64,000 nt of DNA, taken from positions 310,001-374,000 of the forward strand of contig NZ_CP034035.1 of the NCBI RefSeq assembly GCF_005484945.1, in the 5' to 3' direction. This DNA is from Brenneria rubrifaciens. Lineage in GTDB: Bacteria; Pseudomonadota; Gammaproteobacteria; Enterobacterales; Enterobacteriaceae. Position 1 is the first letter of the stretch; each line of letters opens with the position of its first letter. Below are positions 31,073 to 40,639 of this stretch, one piece after another. The notes under the pieces were generated by a model, which was not told the origin of the DNA, did no database searches, and saw only the letters and a list, made by a program, of their open reading frames with translations. Made by a program: the position numbers and the translations under genes.

Positions 31073-32722
31073 ATGCTTACGATTTTAAGTAAATGGAAAA
31101 TTACTATGTTCATGTTAAAGATGATGTCCGCATTACCAGATATAGCGCAGGGCCGGAAAAAAAACTGCCGTTTCCTTCTCTCTCTGCTGTTGTGCCTTTC
31201 CCCATTATTAATCAGCCCGGCGATAGCGCAGGCGCCAGCGTCGCTGACCTTCGCCAATTTCCGTGATACCCGCGATCTCAACCCGCATATCTATTCTGGC
31301 GAGATCTGGGCGCAGAACATGCTGTATGAATCGCTGGTGAAAGTGACGCCGCAAGGCATTGAGCCCTGGTTGGCTGAAAAATGGGAAACCTCCGCCGATG
31401 GCAAGGTATACACCTTTACATTGCGCGACGGCGTGAAGTTCAGTGACGGCGTGCCGTTTAACGCTCAGGCGGCGAAACAGAATATCGATGCGGTGCTGGC
31501 TAACCGTGAACGCCACGGCTGGCTGGAAATGGTGCGCGTCATTGATAAGGTCGAAGCGCTGAATGAACGACAACTGCGCTTTACGCTGAAAGAGCCTTAC
31601 TATCCTTTCCTGATTGAACTGGCGGTGACCCGGCCGATGCGTTTTATTTCACCGGCGGCGATGAAAGACGGCGGAACGAAACAGGGCGTAACGGCCTATA
31701 TCGGCACCGGCCCTTACGTGATGAGCGAGCATAAAACCGATGAATATGCGGTGTTCACCTTAAATCCCCATTACTGGGGCGAGAAACCGCGGCTGGAACG
31801 CGTGGTGATGAAAGTGATACCGGACAATCAGACGCGTTTGCTGGCGCTACAAAAAGGCGAAATCGAGTTGATCTACGGTAAAAACATGATCGATGCCGAT
31901 GCGTTTGCCCGTCTGGGTCAGGATAAAAAATTCGCCGCGCAACTCTCTGAGCCGGTTTCAACCCGGATGCTGTTAATCAATACGCAGTCGGAAAACCTGA
32001 AGGATGTGCGCGTGCGTCAGGCGTTGCAGCATGCGGTCAATAAAATCGATATTGCGGAAGGGATTTTCAACGGCAGCGAGATACCGGCGGATACGTTGCT
32101 GGCAAAGAACGTGCCCTACAGCAATATTGACCTGAAACCCTATGCTTATGATGTGGCGCAGGCGGGAAAGCTGCTGGATGCGGCGGGCTGGGAGCGGAAA
32201 AGCGGTGAAATGTGGCGTCAGAAAGATGGCAAACCGCTCTCCATTGACATTTACTACGACAGCAATACCGCTTCGCAGAAGGTGATCGCCGAATATCTGC
32301 AAAATGAACTGGCCGGGCTGGGGGTTGAACTCAAACTGAACGGCGAGGAGGAGCAGGCTTACCGTGACCGCCAGAAAGCCGGCAAATTCGATATTGTGTT
32401 TAACATCTCCTGGGGCACCCCTTACGATCCGCAGTCATTCCTGTCTGGCATGAAATTGCCGGTTTACGGCGACTATGCCGCCCAGCAAGGCCTGGCGCAG
32501 AAAAAGCGGATTGATGACAGCATCGCACGGGCGCTGATCACCACGGATGAAAAAGAGCGGCAGGAATTGTACCGCTATGTCCTAACGACGCTGCATCAAG
32601 AGGCGGTTTATATTCCGCTGACCTATGAGCGTAATCGGGCGATTTATGTGGGGAGTCTGAAAGGTGTGGGCTTTAATCCGTCGCAGTTTGAGATCCCGTT
32701 TGATCGCATGTATCGCGAGTAA
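31073..32722 (+). CDS. nikA: nickel/metal ABC transporter substrate-binding protein (NikA-like)
   Basis: The frame encodes 549 residues of the SBP_bac_5 family. Segments such as IYSGEIWAQNMLYESLVKV, YWGEKP and GTPYDPQSFLSGM align well with E. coli NikA, which binds nickel with a small organic chelator in the periplasm. A signal peptide (RFLLSLLLCLSPLLISPAIAQA) lies unusually far from the first ATG, so translation may begin at a later ATG near 31106 or 31127. It heads a five-gene importer operon. Related importers (Cnt type) take metal-opine complexes, so the exact cargo is uncertain. Confidence 0.88.
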   Translation: MLTILSKWKITMFMLKMMSALPDIAQGRKKNCRFLLSLLLCLSPLLISPAIAQAPASLTFANFRDTRDLNPHIYSGEIWAQNMLYESLVKVTPQGIEPWLAEKWETSADGKVYTFTLRDGVKFSDGVPFNAQAAKQNIDAVLANRERHGWLEMVRVIDKVEALNERQLRFTLKEPYYPFLIELAVTRPMRFISPAAMKDGGTKQGVTAYIGTGPYVMSEHKTDEYAVFTLNPHYWGEKPRLERVVMKVIPDNQTRLLALQKGEIELIYGKNMIDADAFARLGQDKKFAAQLSEPVSTRMLLINTQSENLKDVRVRQALQHAVNKIDIAEGIFNGSEIPADTLLAKNVPYSNIDLKPYAYDVAQAGKLLDAAGWERKSGEMWRQKDGKPLSIDIYYDSNTASQKVIAEYLQNELAGLGVELKLNGEEEQAYRDRQKAGKFDIVFNISWGTPYDPQSFLSGMKLPVYGDYAAQQGLAQKKRIDDSIARALITTDEKERQELYRYVLTTLHQEAVYIPLTYERNRAIYVGSLKGVGFNPSQFEIPFDRMYRE

Positions 32723-32888
32723 TGCTGCCGCTGATCAGATAATTGGCGCGCCTGTGGCGTTAACGCACTGATGTTAGCCTCCGCTTTTCCTTGCGGGTAA
32801 GCCGGAGGCAGTCGCTCAAGCGTGTGTTTTGTTCTCTGTTTCATGCTTTCCGCGTCGCGGATGGAGCTGCGTAATTACAGGTAGTGAT

Positions 32889-33821
32889 GTGAAAAAATAT
32901 ATTTGCCGCCGTCTGTTGCTGACGTTGCCGATCCTGTTTGGGATCTCGTTTCTGTCGTTTTTGTTATTAAACCTGGTGCCTGCCGATCCGGCGGAGGTGG
33001 CGTTACGGGTAAATGAAATTATTCCGACGCCGGAATCCATCGCCGAGATGCGTCAGCAACTGGGGCTGGATCGTCCCTTTCTGCTCCGCTATGTCTATTG
33101 GTTGTTCGATGCCGTGCGCCTGAACTTTGGTTACTCGTACGTCAACAACCGGCTGGTGCTCGATGAAATCGCCCGCTGTCTGCCTGCGACGCTGGCGCTG
33201 GCCGGGACCGCGCTGCTGCTGATCCTGTGTATCAGTATCCCGCTGGGGGTGCTGAGCGCGGTGTATAAAAACAGTCTGTTTGACCGTCTGGTTCGTACGC
33301 TGGTCTTTTTGGGGACCGCCATGCCCAGCTACTGGCTGGGGCTGCTGCTGATCTGGTGGTTCGCGCTGGCGTGGGATTGGCTGCCGACCAGCGGCAGCGG
33401 CACCTTCGCCCACCTCATTTTGCCTGCCGTGACGCTGGCGATGGTCTATATCTCTATCTATATCCGTTTGATACGTAACAACATGTTGGAAAATATGCAG
33501 CAGTATTACGTCTATTACGCCCGTGCCCGCGGCCTATCGGAAAAAAGCATAATTCTGCGCCACGTACTGAAAAACTCGCTGCACAGCAGCATTACCGCGT
33601 TGGGCATGAGTATTCCGCAACTGTTGGCCGGCACGGTGATTATCGAAAACATTTTTGCCTGGCCGGGCGTGGGACGGCTGTGTATTTCGGCGATTTTCAG
33701 CCGCGATTACCCGGTGATTCAGGCGTATATCCTGATGATGGCGGTGCTGTTCGTGATGTGCAATCTGCTGGTGGATATCCTTCAGCGCTGGATGGACCCT
33801 GCGTTAAGGCAAGAGGGATAA
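32889..33821 (+). CDS. nikB: nickel/metal ABC transporter permease (NikB-like)
   Basis: I choose the GTG at 32889 (VKKYICRRLLLTLPILFGIS), since the longer frame adds 20 residues of a non-membrane type before the first helix. The 310-residue protein has six predicted helices and the permease EAA loop (ARARGLSEKSIILRHVLKNS). It ends two bases before nikC. With NikC it forms the membrane channel. Confidence 0.92.
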   Translation: MKKYICRRLLLTLPILFGISFLSFLLLNLVPADPAEVALRVNEIIPTPESIAEMRQQLGLDRPFLLRYVYWLFDAVRLNFGYSYVNNRLVLDEIARCLPATLALAGTALLLILCISIPLGVLSAVYKNSLFDRLVRTLVFLGTAMPSYWLGLLLIWWFALAWDWLPTSGSGTFAHLILPAVTLAMVYISIYIRLIRNNMLENMQQYYVYYARARGLSEKSIILRHVLKNSLHSSITALGMSIPQLLAGTVIIENIFAWPGVGRLCISAIFSRDYPVIQAYILMMAVLFVMCNLLVDILQRWMDPALRQEG

Positions 33822-33822
33822 T

Positions 33823-34653
33823 ATGAGTTTTTCACACAAGCTGCTGCGCGATAAGGTCGCACTGCTCTGTCTGCTGTTGATTGCCAGCGTTGTGGCTATC
33901 GGTATCTTCGCCCCGTGGCTGGCGCCTAACGATCCAAACAAAATCAATATTGCCCGTAAATTTGCCGATTTCAGCGCGCGTTTCCCGCTGGGGTCGGATC
34001 ATCTGGGGCGCTGTGTGTTATCGCGCCTGATGTTCGGCGTTCAGACCACGCTGTTTCTGGCGTTGCTTACGATGACGATCACTATCGCGATTGGCTGCCT
34101 GTTTGGTTTTCTCTCCGGCTATTTTCGCGGCCGGCTGGATGAAATCATGATGCGCTGTTGTGACGTCATGTTGTCCTTCCCCAGCCAGATTATGATTCTG
34201 GCGATTGTCGGTATCCTCGGCGTGGGCATCATGAATGTGATACTGGCGAATATCCTGGTGAAGTGGGCGTGGTATACCCGCATGATCCGCGGCATTGTGA
34301 TCAAACACAGTCAAAAAAACTACATTCTGTTTTCACGGGCCAGCGGTACGCCGCTGTGGTTTATTCTGCGGCGTCATTTGCTGCCGAATACGCTGTCCGA
34401 GATTGTGGTGCTGGCCACGCTGGATACCGGCTGGGTCATTCTGAATATTTCTGCGTTGTCGTTCCTCGGTCTTGGCGTTCAGGCGCCGACAGCCGAGTGG
34501 GGGACGATGTTAAGCGAGGCGCAGAAAGTCATGATGAGCCACCCGACGCAAATGCTGGCCCCCGGACTGGCTATTTTGCTGGTGGTGGCCGCCTTCAATT
34601 TACTGGGTGACTGTCTGCGCGATGCGCTGGACCCACGGGAGTCTCACCAATGA
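33823..34653 (+). CDS. nikC: nickel/metal ABC transporter permease (NikC-like)
   Basis: The 276-residue protein has an N-terminal membrane helix, the conserved FPLGSDHLGRCVLSRLMFG segment typical of OppC/NikC permeases, and an EAA loop (FSRASGTPLWFILRRHLLPN). It starts one base after the nikB stop and its stop overlaps the nikD start (ATGA). It is the second channel subunit. Confidence 0.93.
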   Translation: MSFSHKLLRDKVALLCLLLIASVVAIGIFAPWLAPNDPNKINIARKFADFSARFPLGSDHLGRCVLSRLMFGVQTTLFLALLTMTITIAIGCLFGFLSGYFRGRLDEIMMRCCDVMLSFPSQIMILAIVGILGVGIMNVILANILVKWAWYTRMIRGIVIKHSQKNYILFSRASGTPLWFILRRHLLPNTLSEIVVLATLDTGWVILNISALSFLGLGVQAPTAEWGTMLSEAQKVMMSHPTQMLAPGLAILLVVAAFNLLGDCLRDALDPRESHQ

Positions 34654-35510
34654 GCGAGTTATTACGCGTTGAGAATTTGCAGGTTGCGCTAAAAGCCGGG
34701 GAACGGACGCTGCTGAGCGATATCGCATTTTCGCTGCCTCGTCACGCTTGTCTTGGCGTGGTCGGCGAAAGCGGCAGCGGAAAAAGCCTGACCTGCCGTG
34801 CGTTGGTGGGGCTGTTGGGCGGGCAGTTTACCTGTGCGGGGCAAGCCTGGTTGAACGGAACCGATTTGCTGGCGCAGCGGCCGGAGGCGATGCGTCGGCT
34901 ACGTGGGAAAACCATCGGTATGATACTGCAACATCCGATGAGCGCGTTTGATCCTTTACAACCCGTCGGCAGTCAAATGATGGAGACGTTTGCGGCGCAT
35001 TTGCCCTTGAACCGGCGTGAGGCGCGCGAGCTGGCGCTGGCGATGATGCAACGCGTGCGGTTGCGTGATGCCGCGGCGCTGTTTGATAAATACCCTGGCC
35101 AGATCAGCGGAGGGATGCTGCAACGCATTATGATTGCCATTGCGCTGGCGCTGGAACCGCAATTGCTGATTGCCGATGAGCCGACCACGGCGCTCGATTC
35201 GGTTACCCAGCACGATATCATGCGGGAATTCAGCGCCATCCGCGAACGTCTGGGCACCACAATGATTTTTATTTCCCATGATTTCGGGGTGGTGAATCGC
35301 ATTGCCGACCAGGTGCTGGTGATGCATCAGGGGCGAGCGGTCGAGCAGGGCGAGGTGCGGCAGGTACTGCGCCATCCCCAGCATGAACATACGCGCTATC
35401 TGGTGGCGTCCCGTCAGGCGTTACAGCATCGCTATCAGGCGTTAGTGGGCGCCCCGGCGCATGAGCGCGACGATGAATACCGGGAGGTGGCGTATGGCTG
35501 TGTTGGTTGA
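34650..35510 (+). CDS. nikD: nickel/metal ABC transporter ATPase (NikD-like)
   Basis: The 286-residue ATPase has Walker A (GESGSGKSLT), signature ISGGMLQR, Walker B (LLIADEPTTALD) and the switch histidine (FISHD). It belongs to the Opp/Dpp/Nik group. Its last 17 bases overlap the start of nikE. Together the two ATPases drive uptake. Confidence 0.93.
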   Translation: MSELLRVENLQVALKAGERTLLSDIAFSLPRHACLGVVGESGSGKSLTCRALVGLLGGQFTCAGQAWLNGTDLLAQRPEAMRRLRGKTIGMILQHPMSAFDPLQPVGSQMMETFAAHLPLNRREARELALAMMQRVRLRDAAALFDKYPGQISGGMLQRIMIAIALALEPQLLIADEPTTALDSVTQHDIMREFSAIRERLGTTMIFISHDFGVVNRIADQVLVMHQGRAVEQGEVRQVLRHPQHEHTRYLVASRQALQHRYQALVGAPAHERDDEYREVAYGCVG

Positions 35511-36270
35511 CGTCGAACGGGTGAGCCACGGCTACCGTGCGGAGAACGGCGGGAAGTGGTTGCCGGTGCTGCATGATGTTTCGTTTAGCGTGCGCGAGGG
35601 CGAGTGTCTGGGCATTATCGGCGAGAGCGGCAGCGGGAAAAGTACGCTGGGGCGCATTCTGTTGGGGCTGGAGGCGCCGAAAAGCGGGCAGGTTCGGCTG
35701 GCTGGGCGGCCACTCTATACGCCGCTGCGTTTCTGGCAGAGCAGGCGAAAAAAGCAGACGCGCGTCAGTGCGGTTTTTCAGGATTACACCTCGTCAGCCA
35801 ACCCCTGTATGAGCGTAGTGCAGATTGTGTCTGAACCGCTGCTGGCGCAGGGGGCAATCCGTCGCGACACGCTGCGCCGGCAGGTGGCGGCGTTGCTGGA
35901 GCAGGTCGGACTGACGGAGGATCTGTGCGAACGTTTTCCCCATCAGTTGAGCGGCGGCCAAATGCAGCGCGTCTGTATTGCCAGAGCCATCGCCAGCCAG
36001 CCTCAGTTCATCGTGTTGGATGAAGCGGTCAGCGCGCTGGATATGTCTGTTCAGGTACAAGTGCTGGATTTACTGGCGCGGCTGCGTGAACGTCTGGGGT
36101 TGACCTACCTGTTTATCAGCCACGATTTGGCCGCCGTCGCCTATCTGTGCCAGCGGGTGATCTTCTTGCAGGCAGGCAGCGTGATTGAACGGGTGGACGA
36201 GATGGCTGAACTGGGGCGGGTTAAGCAACCTTACGCCCAGCAGTTGTTACAGTCGGTGATGACGTTTTGA
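35494..36270 (+). CDS. nikE: nickel/metal ABC transporter ATPase (NikE-like)
   Basis: The ATG at 35494 (MAVLVDVERVSHGY) is preceded by GGGAGG and gives 258 residues. Walker A (GESGSGKST), signature LSGGQMQR, Walker B (FIVLDEAVSALD) and the switch histidine (FISHD) are present. It is the last gene of the five-gene unit. No regulator gene such as nikR follows, unlike E. coli. Confidence 0.93.
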   Translation: MAVLVDVERVSHGYRAENGGKWLPVLHDVSFSVREGECLGIIGESGSGKSTLGRILLGLEAPKSGQVRLAGRPLYTPLRFWQSRRKKQTRVSAVFQDYTSSANPCMSVVQIVSEPLLAQGAIRRDTLRRQVAALLEQVGLTEDLCERFPHQLSGGQMQRVCIARAIASQPQFIVLDEAVSALDMSVQVQVLDLLARLRERLGLTYLFISHDLAAVAYLCQRVIFLQAGSVIERVDEMAELGRVKQPYAQQLLQSVMTF

Positions 36271-36433
36271 AGCGCGCCCGCGTAATAAGATTATTCATGC
36301 ATCTTTCTCCGGCTGTGGGGGAGGGCGGATAGATGAAGGTCGGGAAGCAGGGCGGTCTACTCTATAATTGTTTAACACTGCGGAGAGACTTTTCGCTATT
36401 ATTCCCGGCTATTTCACCTGAGTCTAATGAGTT

Positions 36434-36937
36434 ATGGAACGTTTTATTGAAAATATGATGTATACGTCGCGCTGGTTGCTGGCGCCCATTTATATGGGGT
36501 TGTCGCTGGGGCTGCTTGCGCTGCTGATCAAGTTTTTCCAGGAGGTGTACCACGTCCTGCCCAATATTTTTGCCCTTGCCGAATCCGATTTGATTTTGAC
36601 ATTGTTGTCGCTGATCGATATGACGCTGGTGGGCGGCCTGCTCGTCATGGTGATGCTTTCTGGCTATGAGAATTTTGTTTCGGCATTGGATATCTCCAGC
36701 GACAGGGAAAAACTGAACTGGCTTGGCAAGATGGACTCGGGATCGCTGAAGAACAAAGTTGCCGCATCGATTGTCGCCATCTCTTCTATCCATCTGCTGC
36801 GTGTTTTTATGGATGCGCGTAATATCCCGGATAACAAGCTGATGTGGTATGTGATAATCCACCTGACATTTGTGCTGTCTGCTTTTGTTATGGGTTATCT
36901 GGATAGCGTGTCACGCCATGAGAAGGTTAAACCGTAA
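36434..36937 (+). CDS. yqhA: UPF0114 inner-membrane protein YqhA
   Basis: The 167-residue protein aligns almost end to end with E. coli YqhA (MERF.EN.MY.SRWLLAP). It has three or four transmembrane helices and the conserved [20 protein letters not shown] segment. Its function is not established. It is a single-gene unit between the nik-type operon and curA. Confidence 0.93.
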   Translation: MERFIENMMYTSRWLLAPIYMGLSLGLLALLIKFFQEVYHVLPNIFALAESDLILTLLSLIDMTLVGGLLVMVMLSGYENFVSALDISSDREKLNWLGKMDSGSLKNKVAASIVAISSIHLLRVFMDARNIPDNKLMWYVIIHLTFVLSAFVMGYLDSVSRHEKVKP

Positions 36938-37061
36938 CGTTCGCGCCATGACTCTGACGTTCTCCACGGCGGATTTAAGCCAGCGGCGGAGCCGGAAGTT
37001 CCGCTGCGTGGACTATGCTTAGTTCAGTATAGTGGTGTGAACGCCTTGAAAGGAGAAAACT

Positions 37062-38099
37062 ATGTCGCAAACCGATCGCTACAATCGGCGCATCGTGCTG
37101 GCGCAACGTCCGCATGGTGTTCCTACGCAAGATAATTTTCGCCTGGAACAGCAGGCCATTCCCAAGATTGAAGCGGGTGAAGTGCTGCTGCGCTCAGTCT
37201 TTCTTTCCCTTGATCCTTATATGCGCGGCCGTATGAGCGATGCCCCTTCTTATGCCAAACCGGTAGCGCTGGGGGAGGTGATGGTTGGCGCGACCGTCAG
37301 CCGAGTCGTGCAGTCAAAACACCCGGATTATCAGGTCGGTGACTGGGTTCTGGGCTATGGTGGCTGGCAGGATTACGCTGTCTCCGACGGCAAGGAATTA
37401 AGAAGTCTGGGACAGTCCCCGTCCAATCCCTCCCATGCGCTAGGGATTCTGGGGATGCCGGGGTTTACTGCCTATATGGGATTGATGGATATCGGTCAGC
37501 CTAAAGTGGGTGAAACGCTGGTCGTGGCGTCCGCCACGGGGCCGGTGGGGGCGACGGTCGGGCAGATCGCTAAGCTGAAGGGATGTTATGCCGTGGGTGT
37601 CGCCGGCGGCGCGGAGAAATGCCGCTACGCGGTTGAGGTGTTGGGATTTGATCTCTGTCTCGATCATCATGCGGCGGATTTTGCCGATCAGTTGCAAAGA
37701 GCCTGCCCGAAAGGGATTGATATCTATTTTGAAAACGTCGGTGGGAAAGTGTTTGATGCGGTATTGCCGTTGTTGAATACATCCGCGCGTATTCCGGTCT
37801 GCGGGTTAATCTCCGGTTACAACGCGACCGGCTTGCCTGACGGCCCGGATCGTCTGCCGTTACTGACCGCGATCATTTTGCAAAAACGCATCCGGATGCA
37901 GGGGTTCATTATTTTTGATGACTACGGCCATCGTTTTGACGAATTCAGGCAAGCCGTCTCCCCATGGGTGGCGGAAGGGAAGATTAAATACCGGGAACAC
38001 CTTGTCGAAGGCCTGGAAAATGCGCCAGCGGCGTTTATCGGCCAACTGCAAGGACGCAACTTCGGCAAATTAGTGGTACGGGTAGGAGAGGATTCGTAG
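37062..38099 (+). CDS. curA: NADP-dependent medium-chain reductase (CurA/YncB family)
   Basis: The 345-residue zinc-independent MDR-family protein has the YMRGRMSD substrate region near residue 58 and a Rossmann motif (ASATGPVGATVGQIAKLKG) near residue 155. E. coli CurA reduces curcumin and related alpha,beta-unsaturated ketones with NADPH; plant-derived enones are plausible substrates here. An AAAGGAG ribosome-binding site precedes the ATG. It appears to be monocistronic. Confidence 0.9.
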   Translation: MSQTDRYNRRIVLAQRPHGVPTQDNFRLEQQAIPKIEAGEVLLRSVFLSLDPYMRGRMSDAPSYAKPVALGEVMVGATVSRVVQSKHPDYQVGDWVLGYGGWQDYAVSDGKELRSLGQSPSNPSHALGILGMPGFTAYMGLMDIGQPKVGETLVVASATGPVGATVGQIAKLKGCYAVGVAGGAEKCRYAVEVLGFDLCLDHHAADFADQLQRACPKGIDIYFENVGGKVFDAVLPLLNTSARIPVCGLISGYNATGLPDGPDRLPLLTAIILQKRIRMQGFIIFDDYGHRFDEFRQAVSPWVAEGKIKYREHLVEGLENAPAAFIGQLQGRNFGKLVVRVGEDS

Positions 38100-38330
38100 C
38101 CCGCCGGACTCGCCGCGCCAGCGGCGAGTTTAAAGGCGAAGGTTCTGGATTTGTCCGGTTGAAAAAAAGGATCCCGACGGATAACAAGGCATTACTGAGG
38201 AAGAAAAAATCACTGGTATTGGATTTGAAAATGTCGAGTCAGAGAAATATTTAACATCTATAAAATCTGATTGAAACTCGCTATAAGAAAATAACAACAG
38301 CAGTGATTACTCTGAAATTGTTTTTGCTTA
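38100..38330. other. non-coding stretch downstream of curA
   Basis: Begins with a GC-rich inverted repeat (GCCGGACTCGCCGC followed by GCGGCGAG) that may terminate curA, then becomes AT-rich. It contains the degraded 3' end of the lipoprotein pseudogene read on the minus strand. Confidence 0.45.
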
Positions 38331-38567
38331 CTATCCGCCAAACAGATTTTTCGCGTTAACACTTCCGCAAATATAGCCACTTACAACCCCATTATTGTTA
38401 TCAATATCTGGAGAGAACCAGAGGCCTTCGAACCTAGCGCTATCTGGGTCTTTTAATCCAGAAGAAATTTCCTTTTTCGTTTAACTGATAGCATCATCTT
38501 GAGATGGATTACACCCGACTAATAAAAATGGAATAGCCACAACTACATAGATACCTGGCATTTTCAT
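38331..38567 (-). pseudogene. small lipoprotein gene broken by an in-frame stop and probable frameshift
   Basis: The minus-strand frame begins MKMPGIYVVVAIPFLLVGC-N, a signal peptide with a lipobox. After 28 codons a TAA (38481-38483) interrupts it. The frame then continues as KKEISSGLKDPDSARFEGLW and ends VSGYICGSVNAKNLFGG at 38331. The DPDSARF...CG.VNAKN.FGGY pattern belongs to a family of small enterobacterial and prophage-linked lipoproteins in which the FGG is followed by a tyrosine and further residues. A one-base loss seems to have replaced that with a stop. Its ATG overlaps the previous stop (ATGA). Confidence 0.65.
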
Positions 38568-38887
38568 ATCGGTTTACCTTCAGCACTGTTAATGGAGCGC
38601 GTATTCATGGCATTGATCACCGTGAGTCCATATGCCGTAATCGTGTAAGGTTTTGTGAATACATTAATCATGCTGTGAAGGTGCCGCTGCGGATCTTTCA
38701 ACGGTTCATTTTCTGGAAGTTTCTTCGAGTTGTAATGAACAACGCCAGCCAAACCGAAAGTTAACTGTTCGAGCGTTACGTGCTATGACACCCCGCCAAT
38801 AGTGACAATATCGGAGCCAGTTTCTTGCTTCAGGTGGCGCAAGTCGGCTTTAGCCACTTCTTCCGCCAGTGCGTTTACACCATCCAT
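38564..38887 (-). pseudogene. hypothetical gene interrupted by an in-frame TAG
   Basis: A 108-codon frame starts MDGVNALAEEVAKADLRHLK. It meets a TAG at 38783-38785 after 34 codons and continues in the same frame through VHYNSKKLPENEPLKDPQRH to a TGA at 38564. I do not recognise the family. The TGA overlaps the ATG of the broken lipoprotein gene, so the two were once translationally coupled. It starts 13 bases after the secreted-protein gene upstream. Confidence 0.6.
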
Positions 38888-38900
38888 TATTTATTTCCTA

Positions 38901-39239
38901 TCATTGATAATTAGCCTGCGTTATGACCCGTTTTTTGTCTGGATCTGAGCATGAAACGGTTATGGCACCATCATTTGTCCATAGTTTGACCATGTACAGG
39001 AGGCCGGTATCAACAACAACCCTTGCAGGATAGTTGGCAGCAACTTGACTGTACATTGAAAGAGCACCTGATTTGCATTGTTCAAACGACATCGTTTCTG
39101 CACTTTTTGTTATTGCCGCCTCCTGTTCTGGATATGTCCCAGATGAAGCCATGTCGTTTAACTGCTCTTTGGTGTAAGTGGTGGCAGCGTCGGACACACC
39201 AGAAACCAGAAACAACGCCGCAAAAATTATCTTCTTCAT
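38901..39239 (-). CDS. small secreted hypothetical protein
   Basis: Starting at MKKIIFAALFLVSGVSDA-A the 112-residue product has a clear signal peptide cut near DAA-TTYTKEQL. The mature part has two cysteines (EQCKSG and VSCSDPDK), suitable for a disulfide in the periplasm. Similar small proteins occur in enterobacterial accessory and prophage regions, but none has a known role that I can name. Its two downstream partners are pseudogenes, so it may be a survivor of a decaying three-gene unit. Confidence 0.65.
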   Translation of the reverse strand: MKKIIFAALFLVSGVSDAATTYTKEQLNDMASSGTYPEQEAAITKSAETMSFEQCKSGALSMYSQVAANYPARVVVDTGLLYMVKLWTNDGAITVSCSDPDKKRVITQANYQ

Positions 39240-39389
39240 GTCTATCTCCACAAAGTTACAGGTGGAAACATCCTACCGCCAGTTTACGGGGTGATCATTA
39301 TCGGCGGGCGCGATTTTGCGTTTTCCATAGTGAACACGGCGCATCGAAAAACGTAGAGTCTGATTATGCTTCTACGGACGAACGACCGT

Positions 39390-40601
39390 TCACTTAGCCT
39401 CACTCAGCCAGTCGGGTAGATCGTGTAGCCCCATTGCCTGACGTACCAGCGTCGGTTTCACGCCGGGGAGCGAGTCTGCCAGCACCAGGCCCAGGTCGCG
39501 CAACAGTTTTTTCGCCGGGTTTTGACCCGCGAAAAGTTCGCGGAAGCCCTGCATGCTGGCAAGCATGACGGCGGCGCTGTGTTTTCGCTTGCGTTCATAG
39601 CGCCTGAGATACAGATGCTGGCCGATGTCTTTGCCCTGTGCCTGTAGGCGCTTCAGTTCCGCAATCAGATCCGCCACGTCCATAAAGCCGAGGTTCACGC
39701 CCTGACCCGCCAAAGGATGAATCGTGTGAGCCGCATCGCCGGCCAACACCAGACGATGCGCCGCGAAACTGCGGGCATAGCGTCCCGTCAGCGGGAACGT
39801 TTGTCGTTCACTTTCTACTTTGCATAACCCCAGGCGCAAATCGAAAGTCATTGACAACTGTTGGTTAAACGCGTCTTCGGGTAACGTCTGCATGGCCTGA
39901 GCCTGCTGCGGAGAGAGCGACCAGACAATCGAACTGAGATGCGGGTCGCTCAGCGGCAGAAACGCCAGAATTCCGTCGCCGTGGAACACCTGACGCGCCA
40001 CGGCGTGGTGGGGAGACGCGGTGCGGATGTTGGCGATCAACGCATGATGATCGTAATCCCAGAAGGTCAGGGGAATATCCGCGTGCTGGCGCAGCCAGGA
40101 GTGCGCGCCGTCGGCAGCGACGACCAAACGAGCGGTCAGCATGCTGTCATCCTGCAATGTGATAAAGGCTTCGTTTTCACCCCATGCGACCTGTTTTAAC
40201 CCCGCTGGCGCCAGCAGAGTAATGTCGCCGGATCTGCTTGCTTTCTGCCACAGCGCCTGCTGAATAAGCGTATTCTCGATAATATGGCCGAGATGTGAAA
40301 AGCCAAACTCTTCACCGCTGAAGCGGATTTTGCCAAAGCTGTCTTTATCCCAGACCTCCATGACGTTATAGGGGCTGACGCGCTGTGCGGCCAGGCTTTC
40401 CCAGACGCCCAGATGACGAAGCAGACTCTCGCTGGCGGCGTTGATGGCGGAAACCCGCAATGCAGGCGCGTTTTCGGGCGGTCGTATGTCAACCGGCTGT
40501 TTTTCGAGGACGGCGATGCGCAGACCATTGCCTTGCAGACCGCAAGCGAGCGCCAGGCCTACCATACCGCCACCGGCAATAACCACATCGAATGATTGCA
40601 T
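39390..40601 (-). CDS. ubiI: ubiquinone biosynthesis C5-hydroxylase UbiI
   Basis: UbiI (VisC) adds the C5 hydroxyl in aerobic ubiquinone synthesis using FAD and oxygen. The 403-residue protein has the N-terminal FAD motif (VVIAGGGMVGLALACGL) and the second FAD-binding GD motif (LAGDAAHTIHPLAGQGVNLGFMD). It lies 38 bases after ubiH on the same strand, in the conserved ygfB-pepP-ubiH-ubiI order. Confidence 0.96.
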   Translation of the reverse strand: MQSFDVVIAGGGMVGLALACGLQGNGLRIAVLEKQPVDIRPPENAPALRVSAINAASESLLRHLGVWESLAAQRVSPYNVMEVWDKDSFGKIRFSGEEFGFSHLGHIIENTLIQQALWQKASRSGDITLLAPAGLKQVAWGENEAFITLQDDSMLTARLVVAADGAHSWLRQHADIPLTFWDYDHHALIANIRTASPHHAVARQVFHGDGILAFLPLSDPHLSSIVWSLSPQQAQAMQTLPEDAFNQQLSMTFDLRLGLCKVESERQTFPLTGRYARSFAAHRLVLAGDAAHTIHPLAGQGVNLGFMDVADLIAELKRLQAQGKDIGQHLYLRRYERKRKHSAAVMLASMQGFRELFAGQNPAKKLLRDLGLVLADSLPGVKPTLVRQAMGLHDLPDWLSEAK

Positions 40602-40639
40602 ACACGTATTTTCCTGTTTTGTCCTGCTGCCGAATGCGA

